This document shows positions 24,178-36,413 of a stretch of 64,000 nucleotides of DNA, piece after piece. Both the position numbers and the translations under genes were made by a program. Every line of letters starts with the position of its first letter. Positions within the stretch are counted from its first letter, which is position 1. Source of the stretch: Chionoecetes opilio. Lineage: Eukaryota > Arthropoda > Malacostraca > Decapoda > Majidae. The DNA lies in contig JACEEZ010020240.1 of NCBI GenBank assembly GCA_016584305.1, forward strand, positions 149,611 to 213,610, given 5' to 3'. Under the pieces are notes generated by a model that was given only the letters and a program-made list of their open reading frames with translations, searched no databases and had not been told where the DNA came from.

Positions 24178-27100
24178 CCAGGCCCAAAAATTCCCTACCA
24201 AAATGGGCCCCGAATAACTACGTCACGGTTTTTTTCTCGGTGCATTGTGGGAAAAGGCGGGGTCGCCGGGGATGGACCTACAAAGGGGAAAAACTACGGC
24301 ATGGAAAAATTTAGAGTTATTTTGCGCGAAATTGATATTCCAGGTGCTAATTACTGTGCTCTGTTCCGCGAAACACTATAGGAAGACCAGGTAATGGCTG
24401 AGTGCAAGGCTTCAAAACCAAGAAAACAGAGTCTAAAGCCTCGTAAAAGGTAAGCAACTGGTAGGTACGTAATGGTCCCTACCACTTGCTTACTTCTTAA
24501 GGGCCTCTGCTGTGACTTTTTTTCCTGGTTTGAACCCCTTTGCCATAAACCACACCCAAGTTTCTCTTTTTTGTCAGCGGCACGGAAAAAAGCACCGGGA
24601 ATTCATTTTGCCCAAAACACCTAATTTTTTTCATCGCGTAATTTTCTTTTTTGTAGGCTGACATATTCAGGGTTATGAAGTATTAAAATACCTTTTTAAA
24701 TTGATTTTCCTTTTTTTGTTTTTTCCTCATAAAAAGTGTGGTACATCATTTTTTAAAGTGTTATTTGCGACCCAATGAAAAATTTTGAGTCTATCCCTCA
24801 CCACCTTTGCTTTGATTATTTTATTACCCCCACCCATAAAAAAGTTGCATAAACCACGGTGACATTACCCCCTTGCCTCATGGTCCCTGCTGCGGGGTAC
24901 TGTCGTCTACCGATATTTTTGTCCCTGAAAAAATGGGAAAAAACTCGCCGACATAATGGTTAGGTTGGACCGGTCTTTCGCCACATCCATTTCGCCACAC
25001 CTTGAGTCTTTCCCCACACTATGGAGTCTAAGGAGCTAGGAGGTTAGGTTTAATTTTTTTTTTTATGTTCGAGAACCCCCAACCCCCCCCGCTAGGGGTT
25101 AGGTTAGTTTTGTTTAGGTTGGGTTGGGTAGGTTAGTTTTGGGTATTTTTGGTTTTGTTTTGGTTAGGTTGGTTAGATTAATTTTGGGTTGGGTTGGGTG
25201 GTTAGTTTTTGGTTAGGTTTGGTTTCTTGGGTTTAGATTTGGTTAGGTTGCATTCGGGGGGTCAAGCCCCCCTGCTGGGGGTTTTGGTTTTTTTTGGTTA
25301 GGTTAGGTTTTTTTGGTTAGGCAATTTTCGTCTTTCCCCAAAAGAATTTCGTCCACATGTAAGTAAATTCGCCCAATATAAGAGTAAATTTCGCCCACTC
25401 TAAAGTCAATTCGCCCCACGATCCATGTCACGGATATGAAATTATATCTTCCTCTGCAGAAAGGAATAAACCCACCATTAACCTTGGGGGAATGACGGGA
25501 AATTTCTTTTTGCCCTACTCTCCCACTTCCCCCCCAAAAAAATTTTTGGGGGCCCGTGGGAATGCGGGGTTTTCGGGTGGGGAAAAAAAATTATGCCGGA
25601 AACACGAAATTTAAAAAGTTGTGTAGGGGGGGGGAAAATTCCCCTAACTAGGGGTTTTTCCCTTTTATCTAGGAAAAAACCTAACCAAAATAAACCAACC
25701 TAAACCAAATTAACCCCCTAGCAGGGGGCTTACCCACCCAAACCAAATCTAACCTAACCAAAATAAACCCAAAATTAATCTAACCAACCTAACCAAAACT
25801 AAAAGGGTTTGATAGGCTAGTTTGGTTGGTTGGTTTGCTTAGGTTAGATTTGGTTAGGTTTTGGTTTGCTTTGGTTGATTTTGGGTTGGGTTTGGTTTTC
25901 GGGGGGCAAACCCCCTGCTAGGTAGGTTTTAATTTTGGTTAGGTTGGTTTATTTTGGTTAGGCAATTTTCTCTAGATATAAGGGAAAATTACCTAGATCT
26001 AGGAATTTTTACCCCCCCTCACAACTCTTTTAAATTTCTGTTTTTTCCACCATAAATTTTTTTTCCCCCCCCGAAAACCCCGCTTCCCACAGGGCCCCAA
26101 AGTTTGGGGGAAATGGGAGAGTAGGGGAAACCAAATTTACCTCTTTCCCCCCCAAAGGGTTTCTGTGGTTCATTCCATTTCTCCAGAGGAAGATATAATT
26201 TCATGACTCCGTACATGGGCGTGTGGGGGGGAATTGACTTTGATGGCAATTACTCTTATATGTGGGCAATTTACTCTAATGTGGGGAAATTTACTTCTGT
26301 GGGCGAAATGTCTTTTGGGCGAAATCGAAAATTGCCTAACCAAATAAACCAGCCTAACCAAAAATTTCCTACCTGCAGGGGGCTTTACCCCCCGAAAGCT
26401 AAACCAAAACCAAATCTAACCTAACTAACCTAACCTAACCAAATCTAACCTTCCCAACCCAACCAAATTAATCTGCCTAACCAACCAAATCTAACCTAAA
26501 CTACCCAAATCTAACCTAAACCCAACCTAACCTAACCCCCTACGGGGGGTTGGGGGTTTCGACCACTAAACAAAAATAACCTAACCTCCTAGCTCCTATA
26601 ACTCCATAGTGTGGGGAAATGACCCGTGGGCGAAAAAGACCCCAAAGGGGTGGCGAAAAGGGGCATTGGGCGAAAGACCGGATCCAACCTAACCTTACTG
26701 TCGGCGAGTTTTTTCCCGATTTGTGTAGGGACCCCAAAAAATTGGGAGACAATACCCGCAGGGAGCTGAGGCAAAATGGGTAATGTCACCGTGGTTTTTG
26801 CAAATTGTTTTGGAGGGTAATAAGATAAACAAAGCAAAGGTTGGTGTGTTGTATGACTCAAGGTATTCATTGGCTCGTCAATAACACTTAAACCATGATT
26901 TTCACTACTTTTATGAGGAAAGACAAAAAAAAGGAACTCTTAATAAGGGATTTTAATACTACTAACCATGAATATGTACAGCCTACAAAAAGGAAGACTA
27001 CGACGATGAAAAATTAGAGTTGTTTTTTGGGCGAAATTGTATTCCAGGGGCTATATTTCCGTGCTCGCTGACAACAAGAGAAGGGCCCGAGGTGATGGTT

Positions 27101-27482
27101 GATGTCGAAGGCTTTAAACCCGGAAAAAAGTCACACAGATCTCATTTAAAAATAAGGGAAATGGTAGGGGGGGCCATTTGTCCTACCATTGCTTACCTTT
27201 TTTTCGAGGGTCTTTATGATTTTTGTTTTCTTGGTTTTTGAACCTCTGCACATCAGCCCTTACCTCAGTCTTCTCTATAGTGTTTCAGCGAGAACAAACC
27301 AGTAAAATTGCACCTGGATATCAATTTTCGCGCAAAATAAATCTAAAATTCTTCCCCGCCGTAGTTTTCCCCTTTGTAGGTCCACCCGCGGCGACCCCGC
27401 CTTATCCCCCCAAAAAGCACCGATGTAAACAAACCGTGACTTTGTTTGGGTGGGTCCATTGGGGGTGTGGTTTTTTTCCATT
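24178..27482. repeat. Large imperfect palindrome, about 3.3 kb
   Basis: Inverse matches run from the outside (GGCGGGGTCGCCG near 24,258 and CGGCGACCCCGCC near 27,391) inwards. Inner pairs are AAAACTCGCCGACA (24,943) with TCGGCGAGTTTTTTCC (26,700), CTAGGAGGTTAGGTT (25,036) with its inverse (26,578), and the GAAATTATATCTTCCTCTG block (25,438) with its inverse (26,190). The centre is near 25,800. The arms are only moderately alike because of many small indels and homopolymer changes. The inner part is rich in GGTTAGG/CCTAACC motifs. Confidence 0.75.
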
Positions 27483-28705
27483 AATGGATTCTAAGAAACA
27501 TTCTCTCTATGAACTTCCGTCGCAAATCACTACTTTCGGAGATATAAGACGTTTTTAATAGGAAGGAGTGTATAGGAGATATGAAAATTAAACTAACCTA
27601 ACCCCACCTTTATGCGGGGTTCAGACTACACGTATTTGCTACGTGCGTCTTGTCAACATGACGTCACTTCCTGCTTGTGTGACCTTGAAAGACGTGCGTC
27701 TCGAGGCAAAAGATTCGGAGCCGCCAATTCTTTTGGCGGGATGCATGAGCGGTGGTGCCACAATTTATATAACATTATACGTAACTAAGTTTTGCAATAT
27801 CAAAATAATGCTGTTTCCAAGGTCTGATTTAAAATATATTTATTATCAGTGATTCTGGAAGACAATATTAGTAATGGAAGACATACATGATGTGAAAATA
27901 TTGTGTCCCACTGCTTGAAGGCGGAACAGCGGCAGAGCTGCATGATTGTAAGCTCCACCAACACCAGTACCTCTGGTATATTTTCCTGCGTTATTTCTCG
28001 TGTTCTCTAGTTCTAACCCTCTCACGTGCCCCTCTAGTAGCTACTATATACCATCCTTCCTACAGCATCACGCTACGCCACCAACACCCTCTACAGGACG
28101 TGTAATAGGTAGTAATTATTAGTGACTTGAAAAATAGTGCCACGACTGCGATATGTGGCAACACCTGTGGACCCCGCTATACAGAATCCACTTGCAACCT
28201 TTGCAATAGCCTGTTGTCAGGGGATTGTAGCGCTATATAGGTAGAGCAGGGGGTGAAGGGGGATATAGTGAAGGGAGTAATAGGTGTGTCATGGGGTACA
28301 AAAGGGAGGAAGTAAGGAAAGCAAGGCGGTTTTATACTGCAATTTTTTCTGATAAGAGCGAGCGGGAGTGACCAGTGAGACGAGGTAACGTCATCGTGAC
28401 GTCACGATAACAAGACGCACGTAGCAAATACGTGTAGTCTGAACCGGGCCTAAGGCCCGGTTCTAGACTCACTCATCTAACCTAACCTATTCCCACGCTT
28501 TAACTTCCTAACTAAAGCCAAATCTGCATTATAAGTGTCCGCGGCAAGGGAAGAACAGAGGCGATGCAGGTCACAAGAGGAAGAAGAGTGGCGGACGTAA
28601 ACAATTGTCTCTTTCCTCCCTATAGACAAACAACATGTCATTATCTCCAAAAGTAATGATTTGCGACGGAAGCTCAGAGAGAATGTTTCCTAAAATCCAA
28701 TAAGG
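27483..28705. repeat. Inverted pair flanking a Harbinger-like MITE
   Basis: GGATTCTAAGAAACATTCTC ... CTTCCGTCGCAAATCA (27,485-27,530) recurs inverted at 28,655-28,703. The two arms enclose the element at 27,610-28,453, which probably jumped into an older hairpin element. Confidence 0.65.
27610..28453. mobile_element. Harbinger-like element, 844 bp, long inverted ends
   Basis: The inverted ends are about 46 bases: GGGTTCAGACTACACGTATT then TGCTACGTGCGTCTTGT, flanked by TTA/TAA. The ends are the same family as those of the 22,125 MITE (same CGTGCGTCTTGTCA-type segment). No transposase frame is visible. Confidence 0.85.
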
Positions 28706-28777
28706 TAAACAGAAACCAAACTCTCAATTGTGTCGGGAATTTCGGTCCTCGTGTAAAATAATACCAACTAATGTACT

Positions 28778-29888
28778 GGGGCCAGATGCTGAGAGCGAGC
28801 TAGGGCGCCCTATCCACTAGGGCGCCTGTGGTAAGGCGAAACGCCCTCCCACCGCTATGCTCAGACGAGAATGCTGCCTTAGTGGCACCGCTAAAGGCGC
28901 TGAAAACTAAGGCATGGTCTGACCATGCCTTAGTGAGCTGCTGTTGGCCTTTGACAGACATTAATCTGTTTATAAGGCAAATACAGCCTTGTTTCAGTTC
29001 CTACAACGTAACAATTGGTGTTTACGTAATAATAGTGTTGCAAGGTGTGTATGAATTGATCGTGAAAGACTAAATGCGGCACTATAGGGTGTTATATATG
29101 CTGGCGATAGAAATGTTGTGTTGTGTGTTGGTTGGCGGGCGGGCCGCGGGAGGCGGGCAAAGCGACTAGACAAGTGTCAAGGAGGGTGCTCCGCCCGCAC
29201 AAAAATTTTGTACTATTATACGGTATTATCATACTACCAGATGATGTTTAGGACAACTGAACATACCATCATCTTCACGAGACATTAGTGCATATCATGA
29301 ATGTATAAAAATTACAGCAAACTATACCTATAATAAGATAATGAGAGCAAAATGAAATCGTGTATAAACATTTTTTTCCTTTCACATTTTTTTATTCAAC
29401 TCCTCCTTACTCCTGTAATTTTGCTTGCATTAAATTTTCACTCACAGTCTCGGAATCAGCACAGTTTTCCGATTATCATGGTATAAGGCACGTCCCAATG
29501 CAAAAATATATAAGTGGTCAAAACATGTGATGAATGTCATACTTGTGACAAAACAGATTTTCGGCGGGGCGAGCGGTGCATCCCTGCCTTTAGTGCAAGT
29601 GTGTGGGAGGGAGGGACACAAATTCTTGTTTTGGTGGAGAAGTGTTCAAGCCTTGTGATTGGTCGAAGCTGCCTAAGCAGCGCTCAGATAGGCAACGTAC
29701 GTGATTGGCTAGTAGAATTCTCGGACCACGCCCACGCCTTGGGCTTTGGAGGTGTATGGCAGGGCAAAAGCGCCTGAAATATCGATAGGCTTGAGCCGGT
29801 GCTTTAGCCGGGCCGTTACAAAAGTACCTGAAGACCGGTAAAGCGCTCTTTTCGCCTTATCTCTATGGCACTTCTCAGCATCTCCCCC
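28778..29888. mobile_element. 1.1 kb non-autonomous element, copy 1
   Basis: The copy at 52,813-53,927 is nearly identical throughout. Ends share GGGGCCAGATGCTGAGA on the left and the inverse of GGGGGAGATGCTGAGAAG on the right. TAAGGCGAAA motifs lie just inside both ends. Internal inverted motifs such as AAGGCATGGTCTGACCATGC are present. Open frames are short and differ little from chance. Superfamily not determined. Confidence 0.8.
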
Positions 29889-30032
29889 TGATCCATAGGC
29901 GTAGAGCTGTTAAGGCATATGCATGGGTATGATAGATATGGCCGTGGCACATTGTATTGCCGGCATCACCCAGTTCTATTACTGCGGGATCAGCAAGATT
30001 GAGAAGCTGGCATGTTAGGAGAGAGGTCAGTT

Positions 30033-30590
30033 ACATAAGAACATAAGAGAATAAGGAAGCTACAAGAGGCCGCGAGGCCTACACGTTTTTTTTTTTTTTT
30101 TTTTTTTTAAGAATTTCGTCAGCTATCGACGCAGCTGAGATGGATCTCCACTGTAACCAGACAGCTCTCTCTCAGATAACCCCTAGAGAGCTGTCTGCTA
30201 GTGCTTATAAATAGTGTTGGCCGAAGCCAGCACCCGGGAGGCGGGTTACAAACCACCGGCTAACACCCGGTACCCATTCACTGCTGGGTGGAGAGGGGCT
30301 CGGGTTTTAAGGAAACAGCCCAACTGTTTCCGCTCCACCCAGGGATCGAACCCGGGACTTCTCGGTTGTGAACCGAGCGTGCTACCCCTACACTACGGAG
30401 TAGTTCGTTACTTAACTCTACCTACAGCCACCTCTCTTCCCCATCCATAATTTATCCAGACTCCTTTTAAAGACCCCAATAAACTCCGCATTGACCACCT
30501 GACGACTGAGTCCATTCCAATCATTCACCACCTATTTGTGAACCAGTTTTTCCCTAAAGAGAAAAGACTTAAAAGGTTATTTCCATCTCT
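30033..30590 (-). mobile_element. LINE 3' tail, split by a SINE
   Basis: 30,033-30,094 and 30,406-30,590 together form the tail seen at 39,424, 53,942, 54,034 and 56,997. On the minus strand the family encodes a LINE C-terminus of the form VVNEWNGLS, then F-K-x-x-LDKFMDGD, and ends with repeated CTTATGTTCTT. The insertion point of the SINE is inside CCTACACG-TGGTAGTTCC. Confidence 0.8.
30095..30405 (-). mobile_element. SINE family 3 (tRNA-Val-like head)
   Basis: On the minus strand the head begins near 30,403 with CTCCGTAGTGTAGGGGTAGC. It has an anticodon arm CTCGGTTCACAACCGAG (anticodon CAC if functional) and B-box GGGTTCGATCCC, and closes with GGTGGAG. A body of about 220 bases follows, ending in a run of A. 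The mismatched acceptor stem and the body show it is a SINE and not a working tRNA gene. Confidence 0.8.
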
Positions 30591-30754
30591 TATAAATAGA
30601 TGGTAACATAATAGATATTTATATTGAGTACGTAGTTATATTATCAGTTAATTATATGGTAGAAACATTACTTTCTTCTCACTACAGTAATCTCCTGTTT
30701 ATCCGAAGAAAATACTTCACCTCAGGAACACCCTTTGAACGACCGCTCCTCCTT

Positions 30755-31235
30755 CTCTTCTTCCTCTTCCTTTGACCGTAGACACTTCCAAATAGTTCCA
30801 ATAATACAAACATGTGCAGTTTTTCTCAATAAAATAAACTAAACCAGCTTATCCAGAATTTATTTTATATATAACTAGATAAGTTAGACATAATATGAGG
30901 TATTGTATATGTTTCTTTTTCAGTTATATGTGAGACAGTTAATATATTTATACATTTGAATAAGACTTACCGTAAGAGATCGACGCTAGAAGTCACAGCT
31001 CAGCCACCTCCTCCTCTTCCTCTTCCTTTGACCGTAAGCAGTTCCAATAATACAACCATGTGTATATTTTCTCAATTAAATAATCTATATCAGCTCATCT
31101 AGATATATTTTTTAACATAATTAGATAAGTTATGAGGTATTGACATATTTCTTTTTTTAGTTATATGTGAGATAGTTAATATATTTATGTATTTTAATAA
31201 GACTTAAAGATCGACGCTGGAAGCGACAGCTCACG
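30755..31235. repeat. Tandem duplication of about 250 bp
   Basis: Two diverged copies start at TCCTCTTCCTTTGACCGTA (about 30,757 and 31,018) and share TTATATGTGAGA(C/T)AGTTAATA and AAGACTTA...GATCGACGCT. Non-coding. Confidence 0.8.
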
Positions 31236-31486
31236 GACGTCTTATTAACGGCGGTATTTTAAAGGTAATTTTAGTGTATTTAGACGTAATTAATTGATCT
31301 ATACTCTTCGCAGATGTCTTATATCACCTTTTAGATCCCTCAGAGGTGGCTGATAATAGTGTTTTGTGGGTAAATTATCGTAAATTCAATAATGTTATGA
31401 TTAAAAGTTTGGCGGGAAATGTTTGTTATTGAAATTGACAGCCATTGTCATTTCGGGATTTGTTGATATTTTTTGCCTATGTACTA

Positions 31487-31972
31487 CCGTAGATAACACT
31501 AAAGTCGCCAGGACAACGTTTCTTTTTTATTTACAGACGTGTGGTGGTGTTAATACTTACATTTCTACATCCATGATTTCAGGATAGTTAGAAGGGGCTA
31601 TCTGGAGAGTCTTGTCATTTTGTGTCTTCATCTGTGTCATATTAAGGCTATAAATGAACAAATGACAAAAATAAAACCGAGTGGCGACGTTGGTAACGGG
31701 CTACACTAAGGTCGCCATCTAGTGTTTATGTTCTGAGTGTACTCCCGCCGCCGTCGTCGCCCGAAAAAAAAACGAGTAGTGAAATTTGAAACTATATTCT
31801 TGCAGATACAAAGCATAAAACAACACTGAAACAGGGTAGATTATACAGTCATGATGATAAACTACTGTGTATTATCTTCAGTGGCACATGCACAGCAGTA
31901 GTGATGCTATAATTCGTAATATTTGGCGCCTGGCGACATTAGTGCAGGTGGCGACTAAAGTGTTATCTACGG
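31487..31972. mobile_element. MITE with CCGTAGATAACACT ends
   Basis: A 22-base inverted repeat, CCGTAGATAACACTAAAGTC then GCC, is near-exact at both ends and flanked by TA. Internal copies of the CTAAGGTCGCCA-type motif occur near 31,705. Non-coding. Confidence 0.85.
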
Positions 31973-32142
31973 TAAGGTTTTAAATGAGCTGGAGATCTCT
32001 GTAAACCCCGACCCCTCCACCCCCAAGAGCCTTATAGGGGCCTGTGGGGATATGTAGTTTTTGGGTAGGCGAAATGGTTATAATGGACGAGAACTGCGCT
32101 GTCGTTACCGCCGTTACCCTTCACGTTTTCTATATTATTTTT

Positions 32143-32442
32143 GGTATGATTTCAGATTAACACCGAATTCACTTTGGTGGACGAAACTATTTTTTTCTGG
32201 TGAGTTTTGATGTTTTTTTTAATTAATCTGCTAACCGTTTCTGTCGCTAATTTTTTTTTTTTTTTTTAGGAAAAGGTTAGGTTAGGTTCAATTTGTTTTT
32301 TTTGTCATTTATGTTGCAAATCACAAAAAAGTGATTTGAGACAGAAATGGTTAGCAGATTCATTCAAAACACATCAAAACTCTCGAGAAAAAAATAGTTT
32401 CGTTCACCAAAGGAAGTTCGGTGTTCATCTGGAAATTTACCT
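32143..32442. mobile_element. MITE family with CTGGTGAGTTTTGATG arms, copy 2
   Basis: A fuller copy than that at 17,284. The outer ends read GGTATGATTTCAGATTAACA and the inverse of GGTAAATTTCCAGATGAACA. Arms of about 110 bases flank a T-rich loop with GGTTAGG motifs. Confidence 0.8.
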
Positions 32443-33058
32443 TATTTTTTGCTCGGTATACTGTGCAGTATTAATCCAATTGGGTGTAACCTTCAAAACT
32501 TATATAAATATTGTAGAAATGATGTAATTGTCTAATAGCGCATACAGACACACACTCCCTGTCCAGAGGCCCCCTCACCCTTTAGGAGGTTAGGTTAAGG
32601 TTTGTTTAAGTTAATAATTTCGTCGGGGGGTTGAGGGGAGCGGATCCCCCCCGTAAGGAGGTTAGGTTAGGTTCGGTTAGGGTAATAACCCTCCCGGCAG
32701 GGCGGGGAAGAGCAGACCGCTCGGCAGGTGTCGGGCGGCTGGCAAATGGCGGGGCACAAAAAAGTGGGGCACACTTGTTTATGTACAATTCCGTCACTTC
32801 CCTGGTTTCTGAGACACTGACTATTATTTCCTGGCCAAGTTTTAGTGCTCTTTCTGATGGAGATACATTGTTATCAAAGGAAACGGCGAACCTAGGATTT
32901 GGTGATGAAAATTACAAAAAAACTTTGTATGGTAATTGGTTTCCGGAAAATAAAGATTTCGTCTGTAAAAGCTCTGATTTTAGGCAAGGAAAAACTAGTC
33001 AGTTTCTCAGAAAATGACCGCGCAGTCCTCGTCCATTTTTACCGACGAAATGGCAAAT
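32443..33058. other. No gene seen
   Basis: Includes GTTAGGTTAGGTTCGG-type telomere-like tracts at 32,585-32,690. The frame through 32,631-33,017 has no family resemblance. Confidence 0.5.
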
Positions 33059-33295
33059 ATGCAGTTTCAACCAATACTCTCCTGACATAGACCCCCTGCT
33101 AGTCCACTAACCTAGCCTGGGCATTGATTACGTAACCTAACCTCACTGGGGCGTTTCGCCCCTCCAGACCCCCCTTGTGTTATTTTTAATTTCCAACAGC
33201 TGTTGTAGGGGTTAGAAATAATACTTATGATGCGAACGCAACTTTCAGCATACTTAAAACCACCAAATCGTGTATTGGTTTAAACTTCACTTATA
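33059..33295. mobile_element. MITE with GCAGTTTCAACCAATAC ends, copy 2
   Basis: Same family as 14,236-14,506: shared ends, GGGCATTGATTACGTAACC and a GGGGTTAGAAATA segment. Confidence 0.75.
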
Positions 33296-33334
33296 TCTAC
33301 AATGAAATTCACAGATCCATGTTCTAATCAAAAG

Positions 33335-34255
33335 GTGTTATATCATATGGGCATTTTCACAGTAACCTAGGCCGTCAGTAATAATTGAAATAAAGCAATG
33401 AACTCCATCTTATAATGGGTGTAGCTGATTGTGTTTTTCAGTTAATTGAAGAACACTTCATTGACAAACAGCATCCAAAATTTCAAGGATCTATGTCAAA
33501 AACATTTTTTTCAGCGTCCAAAAGTGTTCGAATGTTGGACGGAACTTGGTGTCTCATTTAATTAATTTAATTATTGGAATTGCCATTACTACTGCTTGTA
33601 TATATGTAAAATGTATTATTTACCACAATTAAAGTAGGTTAATATGTTATAAAATATACGCGTTAAATGTAATAAGTACTATGTATAATTTATATATTCA
33701 GCGCCGACATCGTTTATGTTACACTAATTTTTCCGTCCACAATGTCCACTCCGACACATCGGTCTATATCTTATGCCAGAATATATGAAAGTCTATTGTG
33801 TCCCTTATAGTGTCTTGTATATCAATGAAAAACAATAGACTTTCATATATTCTGGCATAAGATATAGACCGATGTGTCAGAGTGGACATTGTGGACGGAA
33901 AAATTAGTGTAACGTAAACGATGTCGGCGCTGAATATATAAATTATACATAGTACTTATTACATTTAACGCGTATATTTTATAACATATTAACCTACTTT
34001 AATTGTGGTAAATATATACAAAAATTTGAGGTGTTTAGTTTTCAAGTTGTTGAATATTTTTTTACAGTTGTGGCAATGTATTGTTGTTACTGTGAAATTA
34101 TCATAATATCTGCAGCTTTTTGGTAAAAATATTCTATACAATATACAATTGATCCTTCAATATTCACTGTAACCAAAGTGATAAAACACAATCTAAATTT
34201 TGTGCTGTGAGACAATGATGGCCTAGGTTACTGTGACAATGCCCATATACAGCTT
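33335..34255. mobile_element. Foldback element with a near-perfect 190-base hairpin
   Basis: Outer inverted ends ATATGGGCATTTTCACAGTA (33,337) and TACTGTGACAATGCCCATAT (34,233) bracket an inner hairpin. Its arms are 33,617-33,800 and 33,826-34,014 and include GGTCTATATCTTATGCCAGA and its inverse. The loop is about 25 bases. Confidence 0.85.
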
Positions 34256-34584
34256 GTTTTGTCCTTTAACCATCCATCTGCCCCCCTCAGTTAGGTACAA
34301 ACTATTGCTCTTATTATAACTATATCACTTCTCTATTTAGCCTCCCAGCTAACTACACAGCTTAAAGCTTTCACTTTATAGTTATACTTGAATCACTGTA
34401 GGAAACAAATTCACTAAAAATGTAAGAAATGTTTACTGTTAGAAAAATTTCTGGAATGTTTAAGAAAGGTTTAATACCTGTTTACTATTATAATAATGTG
34501 TATTATTATAACAATGTATTATAACCATGTGTAATGCTGTAGTATGTATGGCTTCCCTAGTGTGTGGCGAGGTGTTGCGGCGCC
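34256..34584 (+). promoter_or_regulatory. Upstream region of RECQL4
   Basis: This is the 330 bases between the foldback element and the start codon. No TATA box at a usual distance stands out; the last 30 bases are GC-rich (GGCGAGGTGTTGCGGCGCC). The foldback therefore lies directly upstream of the promoter. Position is the only basis for the call. Confidence 0.35.
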
Positions 34585-34644
34585 ATGGGGGTGGAGGGTG
34601 TGTCCCCCAAGCAGCGGCTGGCGCAGGCAAAGCAGAAAATAAAG
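34585..34644 (+). CDS. RECQL4: RECQL4 exon 1
   Basis: ATG at 34,585 in a GCGGCGCC context opens a 20-codon exon (MGVEGVSPKQRLAQAKQKIK) that ends at AAG with a GTGGGT donor, phase 0. It joins in frame to the exon at 39,672, whose first residues TWEGEYKATHGCPP complete the Sld2-like N-terminal motif known from RECQL4 and yeast Sld2. That motif consists of a basic helix, then W-E-x-x-F/Y, then HG-x-x-P. In the family this segment helps load replication factors at origins. The exon was chosen because it is the only nearby ATG exon that keeps phase and supplies the basic helix. No transcript evidence is available. Confidence 0.75.
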
Positions 34645-34945
34645 GTGGGTCTTAAATGTTGTGATACTCTCTATTGTCTGCTCTAGTTTTACACTTATTT
34701 AATTTATAAGATACATGTAAGGTTATAGTAAAGGAGAATCTATATGTCTCATTATAATATATGTCTACTTGAAATACTTCACTTTAACTACCCAGATGAG
34801 AATAGTTAAGGTATCTGTCTGGGAATTTATGATCTTATTAACTTTGGCATCATTCACCCATACATGTTTTTCAATTCACATCTAAAAATCAATGTATGGA
34901 AATCTCAATAATAGTAATGATACTTTTAAGACATAAAAGCTAAAT
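34645..34945. other. 5' part of RECQL4 intron 1, nothing notable
   Basis: Ordinary AT-rich intronic sequence before the satellite begins. Confidence 0.6.
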
Positions 34946-36116
34946 ATTACCTTTCCCGTCACACCAAAAAGCTAAATATTACCTTTCCCGTCACCAAAAA
35001 GCTAAATATTACCTTTCCCATCACACCAAAAAGCTAAATATTACCTTTCCCATCACACCAAAAGCTAAATATTACCTTTCCCATCACACCAAAAAGCTAA
35101 ATATTTCCTTTCCCATCACACCAAAAAGCTAAATATTACCTTTCCCATCACACCAAAAAGCTAAATATTTCCTTTCCCATCACACCAAAAAGCTAAATAT
35201 TACCTTTCCCATCACACCAAAAAGCTAAATATTACCTTTCCCATCACACCAAAAAGCTAAATATTACCTTTCCCGTCACCAAAAAGCTAAATATTTCCTT
35301 TCCCGTCACCAAAAAGCTAAATATTACCTTTCCCGTCACACCAAAAAGCTAAATATTACCTTTCCCATCACACCAAAAAGCTAAATATTACCTCTCCCAT
35401 CACACCAAAAAGCTAAATATTACCTTTCCCATCACACCAAAAAGCTAAATATTACCTTTCCCGTCACACCAAAAAGCTAAATATTTCCTTTCCCATCACA
35501 CCAAAAAGCTAAAGATTACCTTTCCCGTCACACCAAAAAGCTAAATATTACCTCCCATCACACCAAAAAGCTAAATATTTCCTTCCCCATCACCAAAAAG
35601 CTAAATATTTCCTTTCCCATCACCAAAAAGCTAAATATTACCTTTCCCATCACCAAAAAGCTAAATATTACCTTTCCCATCACACCAAAAAGCTAAATAT
35701 TTCCTTTCCCATCACACCAAAAAGCTAAATATTTCCTTTCCCATCACACCAAAAAGCTAAATATTACCTTTCCCATCACACCAAAAAGCTAAATATTTCC
35801 TTTCCCATCACACCAAAAAGCTAACTATTTCCTTTCCCATCACACCAAAAAGCTAAATATTTCCTTTCCCATCACACCAAAAAGCTAAATATTACCTTTC
35901 CCATCACACCAAAAAGCTAAATATTTCCTTTCCCATCACACCAAAAAGCTAAATATTTCCTTTCCCATCACACCAAAAAGCTAAATATTACCTTTCCCAT
36001 CACACCAAAAAGCTAAATATTTCCTTTCCCATCACACCAAAAAGCTAAATATTTCCTTTCCCATCACACCAAAAAGCTAAATATTTCCTTTCCCATCACT
36101 CCTCCCACACACATGT

Positions 36117-36413
36117 CACCTCCGTGGTGCAGTGGCTAGCGTGCCTGGCTACGAATCTGCGGGCCCTGGTCCGATCCCGGGCCAGGGCAAGTCGGTGACC
36201 ACCCTACCCAGCTGTTCTTCCTTCCTTTCGGGGTTGATAAATGGGTACCTAGGGTAACCTGGGGAAGGTAACTGTGGTAACCCGGGAGTCACACTAGCCC
36301 TGTGTCCCGGGGTAACGGGTCCTCACCCACCACAGGCTCTAAGGGCTAATGCCACGGAGATGAGCACCTCATGCCACGCGCAGCTTAGCGTATGCTCCCA
36401 TCTTTACCTTTTA
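36117..36413 (+). mobile_element. SINE family 1, full-length
   Basis: The tRNA-like head has an A-box in CCGTGGTGCAGTGGCTAGCG and a B-box in GGTCCGATCCC (one change). It is followed by GTTGATAAATGGGTACC, CCCTGTGTCCCGGGGTAACG and the CCCATCTTTACC tail. It is inserted in the satellite, which resumes at ACCATCACACC. Confidence 0.9.

Noticed and set aside
25060..26580. Telomere
   Set aside because: TTAGG motifs are degenerate, interspersed and mirrored inside a palindrome, with no pure array.
30340..30405. Functional tRNA-Val gene
   Set aside because: The acceptor stem is imperfect and a SINE body with a poly(A) end follows.
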